Shown here in pieces: positions 34,843 to 44,934 of a stretch of 64,000 nt of DNA. The stretch's first letter is position 1. The number at the start of each line of letters is the position of its first letter. The position numbers and the translations under genes are program-made. Where the stretch lies: positions 514,848,224 through 514,912,223 of the forward strand of contig NC_092872.1 in NCBI RefSeq assembly GCF_028372415.1, written 5' to 3'. A model generated the notes under the pieces. It was not told the origin of the DNA, ran no database searches, and saw only the letters and a program-made list of their open reading frames with translations. The DNA is from Notamacropus eugenii (taxonomy: Eukaryota; Chordata; Mammalia; Diprotodontia; Macropodidae).

Positions 34843-35087
34843 GAAGCATGTAGGTGGCATAGTGGATGTAGTGTCAGACCTAGAGTTAGGAAGACCTGAA
34901 TTCAAATGTGGCTTCAGAAACATGCTAGCTGTGTGACCTTGGGCAAGTCACTTAACCCCTTTCCCTTAGTTCCTCATCTGTAAAATGAGCTAGAGAAGAA
35001 AATGGCAAACCACTCAAGTATATTTGCCAAGAAAACCCCAAAAAGGGTCCCTAGGAGTTTGACAGAACTGAAAATGACTAACAACAA
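34843..35087 (+). mobile_element. Full-length CORE-SINE
   Basis: 'gcatgtaggtggcatagtgg', 'ggcaagtcacttaacccctt', 'aaatggcaaaccactcaagt', ending 'gactaacaacaaaa'. Confidence 0.92.
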
Positions 35088-35129
35088 AATAAAATCATAA
35101 ATGTGAGTGTTTTAAGAAACATACTATTC

Positions 35130-35495
35130 CTTTTAAATATATAACAAAGTTATCATGTAAATTTCTTTTTTTTCTCCCTACCCCCAGAGATGGCTACCAC
35201 TTAGACACAAATAAAAATATATACATGTATATGTAAAATCCTTCTACACTTCTATTTATCAGTTCTTTCTCTGGATGCACATAGCATCTTTTTTTCATAT
35301 ACCCTTAATAGTTAATTTCCATATTTATAATAGTCAAAATGACTTATTAGTTCAAAGTCATTCTTAAAACAATATTGCAGTTACTGTGTACACTACTCCC
35401 TGGTTCTGCTCATTTTGCTCTTCGTAATTTCCTTAAAGTCTTTCCATGTTTTTCTAAGATCACTGAGTTCATCATTTCTTATAGTACATAACATC
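35130..35495 (-). mobile_element. L1 3' UTR fragment
   Basis: Contains 'tcagttctttctctggatgc', 'ctgtgtacactactccctgg' and 'tcatcatttcttatagtaca', the reverse complement of the L1 end at 2.4 kb and its upstream extension. Confidence 0.75.
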
Positions 35496-35752
35496 TGAAG
35501 GCATTTGACACGTCATTTCTGTGGCTACATATATCTAGGAGAGTTGGAAAGTCATAAAATTTTCAGGAGGGATTCCTTTTTAAGGAGAATCTTTAAAGCC
35601 AGGGTTCTCAGTCTTTCCTGTATTGTGGACCCCTTTGGCAGTCCAGTGAAGCCTACAGACCTCTTCTCAGAATAAAGTTTAAACGCATAAAATAATGAAA
35701 CACAGAGGATTACAAAGAAGATCAATTACATTGAAACAGCGTTATCAAAAAA

Positions 35753-36119
35753 TTTTTTTCAATACTTTTTCTCCAATTACATTTCTTTTTTTCAATTGTG
35801 TTCCAAATTCAATCAGGAGGGTCCCTGATCAGCCCAAGAATTGAGTACATGGTTTGTTTTTCTTATCTCCTGAAGCTTTCCCTCTCCAAAAAGTGGTAAG
35901 CAATTTGAAATAGGTTATACATGTGCAATCATGCAAAAAATATTTCTATATTAGTCATGTTGTGAAAGAAAACACAGATCCAAACGGGAAAAAAAACCAT
36001 GAAAAAAATAAAGAAAGTAAAAAATATAGTGCTTCAATTTGTATCCAGACTTTATCAGCTCTTTCTCTGGAGGTGGATACCATTATTTATCATGAGTCCT
36101 TTGGAAGTGTCTTGAGTCA
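35753..36119 (-). mobile_element. L1 3' UTR fragment inserted in hAT
   Basis: Contains 'aggttatacatgtgcaatca', 'tattagtcatgttgtgaaag' and 'agctctttctctggaggtgg'. A ttatcaaaa direct repeat on both sides (35742-35750, 36120-36128) marks the insertion. It contains an extra 69-bp block that is duplicated at 33735. Confidence 0.78.
35811..35879 (+). repeat. 69-bp duplicated segment, copy B (inside L1)
   Basis: Starts with the same 20 bases as copy A and ends 'cttatctcctgaagcttt'. It lies within an L1 3' UTR where other copies lack it. Confidence 0.85.
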
Positions 36120-36174
36120 TTATCAAAATATTTTTCAAAAAAAGTTAATGGACCCAAGGTTAAGAACCCTTCCT

Positions 36175-36500
36175 TTTAAGATATATTTTGCACTTTCAAC
36201 ATAATATGGATTTTTTGTTTGTAATCATCAAAAAATAAGTTTTGTATTCTGTTCATCTTTCAGGTAAACTATGTGACTATAGTATATAGAAGAGATATAT
36301 AGTACATGGAAGAAAATTATTTGTGAAAACTTGAAAATTCTCTTCTGATATTTTCAAGGAGTAGTGCCTCAATATGCTTATGTAATATTTACCTGAAATT
36401 TTATAAAAAATTAGAAAATAAGTATATGGAATATAAGTTATTAAGATTTTCTTAGTTGTCTTTTGGGCACATTAATAACAATTCTAATTCCAAGTCCAAA
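36175..36500. other. Unassigned, AT-rich
   Basis: Nothing recognised; 36645-37140 is similar. Confidence 0.45.
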
Positions 36501-36504
36501 AAGT

Positions 36505-36640
36505 ATAAGCTTGTTGAAGACAAGGATTATATTTTCTATTTTTTTTTTTCCCTGTTTATTCCCAGTACCTAGCACGTCTTGTACACAGTAAGTACTTAAT
36601 AAAAACTTGTTAAATAATTGAACAAATAAGTGAATGAAAG
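36505..36640 (+). mobile_element. L2 3' tail fragment
   Basis: 'gtataagcttgttgaagaca', 'ttattcccagtacctagcac' and 'acagtaagtacttaataaaa'. Confidence 0.78.
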
Positions 36641-37144
36641 TTGCACTGCCTGAGTTATTTTTGTAAAACAATCCTGCAATGTTTTGGGGATTTTGTTGGC
36701 TTCAGAGTGATGGGGGAGTTTCAGGACTCCATACGATAACAGTGTAAAAATAACTTTAAAAGACTTAGGCAACCTGAAAATTACAACGACCAATTGTATT
36801 TCCAGAGTCCCAATGATAAAATTATACTCCCTATCTTTGGACAGAAAGGGGATGAACGAGAAATGCAGAATGAGTCACATATTTGTTTGTGTTTTTTTTA
36901 CATGGCTAATATGGGAATTTATTTGCTTCTCAATGTATACTTGGTATGAGGTTTTTGTTTTTCTTTCCAGTGAGGGGAAGGTAAGGACAGGGAGGCAGGG
37001 AAAGAAAATACTTGTTAATTGAAAAAAACTAATTAAAAAAATCGCATTGGCTCCAATATGGATTTGCTAAGTATATACTTAGTCAGGTCCAGTAACTCTT
37101 CAAAACATCATTTTTTTATGTCCCATTTCTACATCTTTTTATTA

Positions 37145-37395
37145 GAGGCAGCTAGGTGGTCCAATGAATAGAATACTGGGACTATAGTCAGAAAGGCTAC
37201 AAGTTCAGCCTCATACACTTTCTAGTTGTATGAGTCTGGGAAAGTCACTTAATCTCTGTCTGATTTAGTTTCCTCATCTGTAAAATAGGGACAATAATAG
37301 CACCTACCTCACAGGGTTGTTGTGAGGATCAAATAACTTATTTGTTAAGTGTTTTGCAAATCTCCATAAATATTGGCTATTTTTATTATTACAAA
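37145..37395 (+). mobile_element. CORE-SINE with MIR-like tail
   Basis: 'gaggcagctaggtggtccaa' head, 'gtcacttaatctctgtc' core, tail 'cacctacctcacagggttgt' ending near 'ttggctatttttatta'. Confidence 0.9.
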
Positions 37396-37399
37396 TTGG

Positions 37400-37935
37400 G
37401 GACTGAGCTGTTAGGATCCAAATGTCATAGTTCCTATGATGCTGCTAATGAAAATATATTATTATAGAAATTTTGACAAATTTGTTTCATTTGATGTCTA
37501 TTGTTCACTTTTTGGTTTCATTCATGAATGTGGTTCATTTGACTTATGCCAAATTCTCTGTAGATTTTTTTTTTTGCTTCCATTGGTTTTTTTATGATTT
37601 AAAAAGCAATTCTGCGACTAATATTCTTTCATTGTCTTCTGCAGTGCTTTACAAATGTTTTTGTCGTAAGTTGATATTGTCCTTATTTGTCATGTTTGTT
37701 TACTTAGCAAAGAAATCAAATGTTTTTTATTAAACTAGTTTCTGGACTCTTTTGACTTTCTCTTTGTGTTGATTCTTCCATGTGGATTAAACTTTTTTAG
37801 GAAATGGTAACAATCAAAGCCAATAACATTTTTTTTTACATTTTCCAAATTTTGGCACTAATGACTCTTTGGACAGGTAAAATTGAAGTCATTGCAGATG
37901 TTCAGGATATTTTCTTCTCATTTTCAGCCTTTCTT
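37400..37935. other. Unassigned, T-rich
   Basis: T-rich sequence that might be very old L1 antisense, but no diagnostic match was seen. Confidence 0.4.
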
Positions 37936-37939
37936 CTAA

Positions 37940-38715
37940 TTTTCCATTGATATTGATCCTTGCCCCAACTAGTCAAAAACCTGACCAAAGACAGAGAGCT
38001 GATTCTCATATGATTAACACATCTGCAACTAGTGGTTTCCTTTCTGTTAAGAGTTGGTCAGTTTCATTGTATGAGGTCTCATACCTCCTTGACTCTCTTT
38101 TGGAAAAAGTATTAATGATATATAAATATGAGGCTTCTGAGTATTCTACAAGTTTTTGGTGTCATTGTTTTCTCAAACTTGAGCTATTAGACATTTCTCT
38201 GATGTCATGGTCTTCTTTGAAGGAGAACACAACACAAACTTGAGCTATATTCTACAATATACTTTTCACCACTCTCCCTGTGCTTGTCTTCACAATATAG
38301 TCATCAAGTATCAAAGTATATGTTGACTTGGTTTGGAGAATATCGTAAAGTTCTTTGTAGAATTTCTTTACCCATTTGTCCTCTGCATTAGATGTTGGCA
38401 CACAAGCTGCAATTATCTTCATGGTGGTCTTTTTATTGTCATGATGAGCACTCCATTACAAAATGAACAAGCATCGCATGAAATGATGTCTCTTGCTGCC
38501 TTTGGGTGCACAATGAAACCAACTCCATCAACTCCTTTGTTTGCCTGTCCAACGAGACCCTGTGAAATATCCTTCCCCTTAGCTGCAAATTCCTTTTTGT
38601 CTTCTGGTTTCATTTATCATGAGAACATCAATATTGATGTGATTCAGCTCTTCCAATTGTATGTCAATTCCTTGGTCCTTGGACAAAGACCTCACATTTC
38701 GAGTATCTAATTCAA
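37940..38715 (-). mobile_element. RTE-type LINE endonuclease fragment
   Basis: Read on the minus strand, three frames join into the apurinic-type endonuclease of an RTE LINE. The N-terminal part has KGKDISQGLVGQANKGVDGV and GFIVHPKAARDIISC; then KTTMKIIAACVPTSNAEDKW; and a C-terminal part near LTERKPLVADV and LVGARINI. Frameshifts and stops show it is dead. Intact copies of such elements are sometimes annotated as craniofacial development protein 2-like. The reverse transcriptase is absent. A 48-bp fragment is inserted at 38188-38235. Confidence 0.85.
38188..38235 (+). mobile_element. 48-bp RTE/RTE-SINE 3'-end micro-insertion
   Basis: Carries only the terminal 'tgatgtcatggtcttctt' signature of RTE and its SINEs. 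It is flanked by a perfect 13-bp duplication, aaacttgagctat, at 38175-38187 and 38236-38248. It interrupts the older RTE endonuclease fragment. Confidence 0.8.
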
Positions 38716-38990
38716 ATAAATTCAACAAATATTTATGAAGTCCCTACCATATGCAAGGCACAAGGAACACAAAAGCAAAAAGGAAACACTGCCTCTTTGC
38801 ATTCTAGTGTGGGGACACAAGATGTACACAGAAAAGTAAATACAATGTACATGCAAAATAATTTCAAGAATGAGATAATGCTAACAACTGAGAGGATGAT
38901 GAAAGCCCTTATATAGAAGGTGACTCCTGAGCCATGCTTTAATGGAAACTACGAATTCTAAAGGGTGAAGGTAAGGAAGGTTTTCATTCT
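38716..38990 (-). mobile_element. L2 3' end fragment
   Basis: 'caacaaatatttatgaagtc', 'ggggacacaagatgtacaca' and 'gaaggtgactcctgagccat' follow the minus-strand L2 order. Confidence 0.75.
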
Positions 38991-39004
38991 AGATTTGGGG
39001 AATC

Positions 39005-39110
39005 ACTTAAGCAGTTTTCTATTTGTATACCCAGTGATTATCACAGTGCTTTGTACATAACAAGTAGTGAATAAGTATTTTTTTTTTATTCACTCATTCA
39101 TTCATTCAAG
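39005..39110 (+). mobile_element. L2 3' tail fragment
   Basis: 'tttctatttgtatacccagt', 'cacagtgctttgtacataac', and a 'cattcattcattc' end. Confidence 0.7.
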
Positions 39111-39199
39111 TAATATTGGCCAAGGATGAGATGGTTGGGAAAGGGCTTTCTTTGTACAAGACCCTCTAAAGAATGAAAATATTTTAATTCATTCAGAGT

Positions 39200-39960
39200 G
39201 AAGCTATTTATTCTCAACCCTGTCACTGTTCCTCCTCCATACCACTAAACTTCTCTGGTCTTCTCCCATGCTCCATTCTCAGAGGATGTGGTGACATTCT
39301 TCCTGCCAAGGTTATCCCCTCTACCTTTGATCAAATTCACTCCGTAGCATTTTTTTTTTTTGAGGCAGTCAGGGTAGTGACTTGCCCATGGTCACACAGC
39401 CAGTGTTTGAATTCAGGTCCTCCTGACTCCAGGGCCAGTGCTCTATTTACCATGTCCGCCTTGATGCCCCCTCTTATATGCTTCAGAAACCTTCCCTATT
39501 GATCATTCTCTTTTTCTTTCTCATTGTCAGTTTCTATCTATTGACTCTTTCACTACAAAAATGATCACATATTCATCCTTAAAAAACCCCAACTTTTTCC
39601 TTGATCCTACTAACCCCTCAACTTATTATCCCATAACTCTCAATCCTTTCACTTAAATTCCTAGAGAAACTTTTTTCCCTCACTGCCTCTATTTCCTATC
39701 ACTCTCGTTTCTCAATCCTTTGCCATGTGTCTTCTCATCCCACTCTTCTGTTATGGAGTCACTCTCTCCAAAGTCAGTGATTTTGTAACTTCTAAATCTG
39801 ATAGTCTTTTCTCAGTCCTCATTATTCTTGGTCTTTACGAAGCTTGAGATACTCTATCCTCCTTGTTTCATTTGTTCTCTTCTCTATCATGACATTGATC
39901 TCCACTCTTCATTCTACCTATCTGGTGATATCAGCTTACTTGGGCGCAGTTGTTACTTTT
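39200..39960 (+). mobile_element. L2 LINE, reverse-transcriptase region
   Basis: The right part (39475-39960) follows L2 ORF sequence: 'cctagagaaacttttttccc', 'ctcaatcctttgcca', 'ctgatagtcttttctcagtc' and 'ctcattattcttggtcttta', decayed relatives of the L2 stretch encoding the KFL-to-FDTV region. A SINE at 39360-39470 interrupts it. No open frame survives. Confidence 0.7.
39360..39472 (-). mobile_element. CORE-SINE 5' part inserted in L2
   Basis: 'acttgcccatggtcacacag' and 'tcctgactccagggccagtg' are the reverse-complemented SINE head. It is preceded by a T-run, consistent with a minus-strand poly-A tail. Confidence 0.75.
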
Positions 39961-39979
39961 ATACAATTAATCGTCAAAC

Positions 39980-40115
39980 ATATGAGAAGGAGTGTTGCAA
40001 AGTACATAGAGAGATGCCTTTGGATCTAGGAAAACTTGAATTTAAGTCCTAACTCTGCCGTGTGACATTGGGTAATTCATTTAACCTCTCAATATTCTAG
40101 GCAGCTCTCTGATTA
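39980..40115 (+). mobile_element. CORE-SINE fragment
   Basis: 'cttgaatttaagtcctaact', 'gtgacattgggtaattcatt', 'ctcaatattctaggcagctc'. Confidence 0.65.
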
Positions 40116-40177
40116 TATGTGGCCTGGATCTGTTTTGGTAAAGCGAGCTTCCTACATAGATGTAGGGACAAGGACTG

Positions 40178-40236
40178 TGTATATCTCTATCTATCTTTCT
40201 ATCTATCTGTCTGTCTGTCTGTCTGTCTATCCATCT
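40178..40236 (+). repeat. (CTAT/CTGT)n tetranucleotide repeat
   Basis: A run of CTAT units, then five CTGT units, then CTAT again. A typical compound tetranucleotide microsatellite. Confidence 0.9.
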
Positions 40237-40484
40237 AGTGTCTAGCCCAGTAAATTCTGAATTGCACATACTATCTTCTAGTAACTAGGTACTTAATTAA
40301 CGTTGAGTGACTACATGATTCAATCATTCAATAAGCATTTATTGACTGCCATTTCTGTGCCAGATACTATGCCCTATTAGACAAAGACAAAAGGGACAAA
40401 AGTTCTTGCCCTGGAGGAGCTTAGTGTCTAGTCTAGGGAGAGACATCATGTACATAGATTAGTACAGTTATCTAGTTATCTATT

Positions 40485-40812
40485 CCAAATCACAGGGGAG
40501 TTAGGGGGCACAGCACCCCCATGATCTGGAAAATCTGTGTAAAATTTTTTGGCCTTCCCTTTGTATCAGAGAAGAAATTTGATTTTTTTCTTTTCCAGTT
40601 ATGGGGTGTTTACAGTACCTTATTGTAAAATTTGGGTTAAGTATTTCATCATAGACTGTATGTAGGTCAATGTTAACTAAAAATACTTTGACTTCTGCAA
40701 AACTCCCCCCAAATTCCCATTTACAGTAATTTCTTATGCCAACCCATGATATATTGAAACCATGATGAGGAAAGTTGTGATATGTGTATAAACAAAGCAG
40801 GCACAAGGTAAC
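40485..40812. mobile_element. Tigger-like DNA transposon fragment (tentative)
   Basis: 'tttacagtaccttattgtaa', 'tatattgaaaccatgatgag' and 'gaaagttgtgatatgtg' resemble the terminal part of pogo/Tigger MITEs. Terminal inverted repeats were not resolved by eye. Confidence 0.4.
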
Positions 40813-40814
40813 TG

Positions 40815-40872
40815 GGAGCGGGGAGCGGGATGGGGTGGGGGGGTGGGGGGAGAGAGGGGGAGGGGGAGGTGA
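40815..40872 (+). repeat. G-rich low-complexity tract
   Basis: At least six runs of three or more G ('gatggggtgggggggtgggg'), able in principle to form a G-quadruplex on the + strand. Confidence 0.85.
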
Positions 40873-41139
40873 AGGCACAAACAACTGGGAGGATCAGAAA
40901 AATCTTAGTGTAGAAGATAGCATTTAAGTTAAGCCTCTACAGAAACAAATTCTGAGAGGTAGACATGTAATAGGAGTGCATTCTAGGCACGGGTGAATAC
41001 AAACCAAATCCCACTTAGTAGAGTCTAGTAGACAGAGTATGAAGCTGAGGATCTAGAACCCTACTTTACAATCTCATCTCTGTCCTTAATGGTCATTTGA
41101 TCTTCCTCCTTTTCCTTGTCTACCCAATAGCTACATATA

Positions 41140-41199
41140 ATGCAGGAGTGGAAAGAACCCTAGATTTGGAGTCAGAAAAGATGAGTTGAGTCAAGAACT
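41140..41199 (+). mobile_element. MIR/CORE-SINE head fragment
   Basis: 'gaaccctagatttggagtca' with 'gagttgagtcaagaactcag'. Short and decayed. Confidence 0.45.
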
Positions 41200-41662
41200 C
41201 AGATAACCAAAGAACTTGGGAGTTGGAGGGCACATCACTGGTCATGTAGTCCGACTTACTATAGGAATCCCCCCATAACATCCCTGACAGATGGTCATCC
41301 ATCCTCTGTCGGAAGACCTCTAAATAGGGAGAAACCACTACTTTTTGGAGCAAGTCATCCCATTTTTGGACAGCTCTAGATGTTCAGAATTTTTTCCTGA
41401 CATTAATCCTACATTTTCCTTTTTGCAATTTCTACCCATTGTTCCTGATTCTGACCTTTGTGGCCAAATAGAACAATTCTAATCTTTACTCCTCATGAGA
41501 GCCCTTCACATTCTTGAACACAGATATCATATCCTCCCTCCACACCTCTTCCCCACCCAGAATTCTTTTCTCCAGGCTAAGCACAACCAGTTTCTTTACT
41601 AAGTCCTAAAATGTCAAGGACTTGAGGCACTTCACCATTCTGGGTGCCCTTCTCTGGATATA

Positions 41663-41757
41663 AATGTTCTTCTTTTTACAAATTTATTAATTGTTACATT
41701 TTCAGTTCTAAATTGTCTCCTTTCCTCCTTCCCAACCTCACAATAGAAAAAGTCAAC

Positions 41758-41824
<67 letters not shown>

Positions 41825-42037
41825 CTAGGTATCAGTTCTGTTCTCTGGAGGGGGAATAGTATTTTCCGTCACAAGTCCTTCACAGTTGATTTGAATATTC
41901 ATATTACTCAGAATAGCTTCGTCATTCCCAGTCACTCTTCAAATAATCTTGCTATTACTGTATACAACATTCTCTTGGTTCTGCTCATTTCACTCAGCAT
42001 ATTTCATGCACGTCTTTCCATATTTTTATCAATGTTC
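41663..42037 (-). mobile_element. L1 3' UTR fragment inserted in L3, carrying (AC)31
   Basis: Matches the L1 antisense order: 'gtatcagttctgttctctgg', 'cacaagtccttcacagttga', 'ctcttggttctgctcatttc'. A 7-bp repeat, aatgttc, occurs at both borders (41663-41669, 42031-42037). Confidence 0.72.
41761..41822 (+). repeat. (AC)31 microsatellite
   Basis: Thirty-one uninterrupted AC units inside the L1 fragment. Such a long perfect array is probably highly polymorphic. Confidence 0.98.
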
Positions 42038-42552
42038 ACAATCAAGATGAGTCTGACAAGGGCAGAGTACAGTAAGGATTATCACCTCACTATTCCTGGA
42101 ATCTATAGCCCTCTTAAGGTTGCATTAGACTTTTGGCTGCCACATCACACCACTGACACATAGTAAGTTTTTATTTCACCAAGCCCCAGATCTTTTTCAG
42201 AACAACTGCTGTCTATGTATGCTTCCCTCACTTTCTATTTACTGACTTTTTTATACCTCAGTGCAAGACTTTACATTTGTCCCTGTTGGACCACTTATAG
42301 ATTCATCACCAAATCAAGATCCTTTTGTATACAGCCAAGTATTCTGAAGGGTATTAGAAGTGTTAAAACATATACCCGTCCTTATACTGATTCTCCAAAA
42401 GATCTCTGACCTCAAACTGTGTCTATCCCCTCCACAAATAGAGATTGCAACCCCACCACAGCTTCTCATGTCCTACAATCTTTGTCTAGGTTTCACAAAA
42501 AATCGTTCAGAGGGTTGAAAAGCTTTCCTATGGTACCCTAAATATTTGAAGG

Positions 42553-42748
42553 TAGTGATGTCAAACTCAACTAGAAACACTTATCAGTACCTAAAGATCC
42601 ATTTGGCCACATATTGACTAAGTTTCAAAATGTAAAGTTGCTTGTGTTTTATTGTATTTTTATTTATTTTGTTAAATATTTCCCATTTACATTTTAATTT
42701 CATTCCAGTAACTCCCAGATGTGCTACAGGTAATGTCTAACACCTCTG
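42553..42748. mobile_element. hAT-type MITE, copy 2 of 3
   Basis: Left end 'tagtgatgtcaaactcaa' and right end 'gtctaacacctctg' are inverted repeats. The centre reads 'tgtattttta' then 'attttgttaaatatttccc'. Confidence 0.82.
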
Positions 42749-42839
42749 TCTTAGGGTACTAATATTCCACTCAGAATATAGTTCAGTTGCTCCAATAATA
42801 TTTTGACTCATTGGAAAGATATCATACACTGAGACTTTT

Positions 42840-42965
42840 TTTGTTTTTTTAACATCCTATTTTTTTATGTTTTGAATTTCAAATTCTATTTCTCCTTCCC
42901 TTCCCTCTCCTTCTCTTCCCTCCCCTTCTCTTTCCTGAGACAGCAAGCAATCTGATATTACATTG
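42840..42965 (-). mobile_element. L1 3' UTR fragment
   Basis: 'gacagcaagcaatctgatat' preceded by a CCTT-rich tract is the reverse complement of the pyrimidine/poly-A proximal part of the L1 end. Confidence 0.6.
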
Positions 42966-42969
42966 AGAT

Positions 42970-43630
42970 ATTTTGAAGAAATGTCAGTAGTTGGACTAAA
43001 ATATATTTCTTAGGACCATCTCCTTATCTCTCCTCACCTCTTTTAGCCATTTTCCTCTCATCACTGTCCCTCTCAAAATGGAAGAGGGTCACTCAGGACT
43101 CAGGGCCATTTTCAACTTTTGTTATTGTCATAAGCTACCATAGCCAAAAATAAATAAAACCACCCACTGGTAGCCAACCCTGTGCTGATTTAGGTAAACT
43201 AGTTCTTGAAGAACAAACCCAGGTCATCACTAGAATGAAGGCTCAAAGCTCTCCCAACTTGGTAGGACCTGCTAGGGCTTATATTTTGAGAGCCCAAGGT
43301 CAACTCTATATACTATGAAGAAATAAGAGAATATGATTTCAGAGATGCCCAAACTATAAAAGCATGTGCGGAAAATGGCAAAGCACACCTGGGAAAGAGG
43401 AAAGGGAAATAAGAAAAATGAAAAAAAAAATGTGACTCCAGTTTGTTTTTTAGTCATTGATAAATAATCAATTTAGTATTTATGACTTGGTTGCAGGGAA
43501 AAGTCAACAAAAGTTACCTTCCTCCTTTCATTGCAGAGCTTGGACTATAAGTATGAAACGTTGTATATACTATCAGACAAAGTCAAAGTGACCAATGTCT
43601 CTGTTGAGCCATTCTCCTCCCCTTTAAAAT
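42970..43630. other. Unassigned
   Basis: No gene or repeat recognised. Confidence 0.45.
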
Positions 43631-43634
43631 AAAT

Positions 43635-43790
43635 ATTATAAGGTATAGACTTGGGTTCAAATCCCACCTCAGATACTTCTGACTGTGTCACTTGAACAAG
43701 TCACTTAATTTCTCTGTGCCCTAGTTTTTATTTGTAAAATGAAAAGGTTGAACTAAATGGCCTCCAGGGTCCCCATCACTGGGGAAGCGA
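43635..43790 (+). mobile_element. MIR-like SINE
   Basis: 'cttgggttcaaatcccacct', 'aacaagtcacttaatttctc', 'gaactaaatggcctccaggg'. Confidence 0.82.
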
Positions 43791-43819
43791 GGGAATGGGA
43801 TATGTTCAGAAATGGAAAT

Positions 43820-43905
43820 AACACTATAATAATATAATATATAAATAACAATAAAATAATATATAATCATAACATAGAAAATAAATAAATAAATAAATTT
43901 TAAAA
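43820..43905. repeat. AT-rich low-complexity tract
   Basis: ATAATATAATATATAAAT-type sequence with four AAAT/TAAA units at its end. Confidence 0.85.
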
Positions 43906-44069
43906 GATAGGAAGTTACCAATAAAATAAAAATGTTTAAAATTTTAGTGTTTGTAGAAATTAGCTTGATTTCTAATAGAAAAAGAACTGACAATATTGAA
44001 ATATGTATAAAATGTATATAACCTTATAAATTTTTAAATCTATGATTATAATAGTAGCCCATCATGTTT

Positions 44070-44245
44070 GTACAGCTCTTTTCAGTTTATAAAGCACTTC
44101 TCTACAAGAACCATGTGAAGAAGATACAGCAAATGTTATCATCCTTATTTTAAAGATGAAGAAACTAACTCTGCAAAGAGAGGAATTGCCTCGTCTATGC
44201 ACACAGCTGATCACTAGATGTTTGTAACTGAAAATCCAGTCTTTT
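44070..44245 (-). mobile_element. MIR/CORE-SINE fragment
   Basis: 'ttcagtttataaagcacttc', 'taaagatgaagaaactaact', 'gcacacagctgatcactaga'. Confidence 0.65.
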
Positions 44246-44394
44246 GTTTAGTGTACATTCTTTGAAAATCATTGCATAAATAAAATGTGGCATTACTATT
44301 TTTTTTATTCTGCTCTAGAGTATGATTGGTTTCCCTGGAGGTAAGGAGCCTGGTGTGGAAATTCCCTCCCTTGATACAGATCAGCTACTGCCTA

Positions 44395-44540
44395 CAACTT
44401 CTCATTTTGGGGAGTTGCCTGAGACACTGAGAGGTTAAATAAATTTTCCATTATTATGCAGCTAACATGTGTCAGAAGTGAGTATTCTAAAACTCTGGTA
44501 TTCCTAACTTCAAGGCAGGTTCTCTTTCCTCTGTGCCTAA
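44395..44540 (-). mobile_element. MIR-like SINE fragment
   Basis: 'gacactgagaggttaaataa', 'ggtattcctaacttcaaggc'. Confidence 0.6.
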
Positions 44541-44767
44541 TAATAATAATATTATTCTTCATATTCTTGAGTGGTGTTAGAATTCTTTAGTACTGAATAT
44601 AACAAATAAAAATTGCTTTTGCAGTTCAAAGATTCTCAATGTAATTCTTATGCCTTTAAGATGATTTTTAACAGATTTTTTTTTTTACCTCTTTTATAAA
44701 GATTGTACTCTAGGGCTGACATTAGAAGTTATTATGTCCCATTTATTTAGTCCCCATAAAGATGTCA

Positions 44768-44905
44768 TTCAGTTAATCAACTAACATTTATTAAGCACTT
44801 ACTTCGTGGCAGGCACTGTGCTAAGTACTAGGGATGCAAAGAAAGGCAAAAAACAGTGTGTGCTCACAAGGAGCTCACATCTAATGGGTGAAACAACATT
44901 GCACT
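44768..44905 (-). mobile_element. L2 3' end fragment
   Basis: 'aacatttattaagcacttac', 'ggcaggcactgtgctaagta' and 'caaggagctcacatctaatg'. One of the best preserved L2 ends in the window. Confidence 0.85.
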
Positions 44906-44934
44906 ATGGACATGTCTATGACCAGGACTTAGCC

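Larger units (their letters stand above)
35599..36172 (+). mobile_element. hAT-type DNA transposon, split by an L1 end
   Basis: Ends 'agggttctcag' and 'gttaagaaccct' form short inverted repeats. An 8-bp flank with one mismatch (ctttaaag at 35591-35598, cttttaag at 36173-36180) fits a hAT target duplication. Internal text 'tggacccctttggcagtc' is typical of a mammalian Charlie-like MITE. An L1 fragment occupies 35753-36119. Confidence 0.75.
40318..40995 (-). mobile_element. L2 3' end, interrupted by a DNA element
   Basis: 40318-40470 ('gcatttattgactgccattt', 'cctggaggagcttagtgtct') and 40890-40995 ('ggagtgcattctaggcacgg') are consecutive L2 parts on the minus strand. About 400 bases separate them. 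Confidence 0.65.
41200..42510 (+). mobile_element. L3/CR1-type LINE 3' region, split by L1
   Basis: The left part (41200-41662) has 'gcccttcacattcttgaaca', 'ctccaggctaagcac' and 'ggtgcccttctctgga'. The right part (42038-42510) has 'gagtctgacaagggcagagt', 'gcattagacttttggctgcc' and 'gactttacatttgtccctg'. Together these follow the order of the CR1/L3 3' region known from mammals and birds. Confidence 0.8.

Noticed and set aside
38419..38613. Minus-strand frame resembling craniofacial development protein 2-like
   Set aside because: That annotation often reflects RTE endonucleases. Neighbouring frames continue the LINE endonuclease, and the copy is broken.
40178..40236. Possible CRISPR-like or satellite array
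   Set aside because: It is a simple tetranucleotide microsatellite with no spacers.
41644..41859. Frames with Thr-His or Cys-Val repeats
   Set aside because: They translate the (AC)31 microsatellite.
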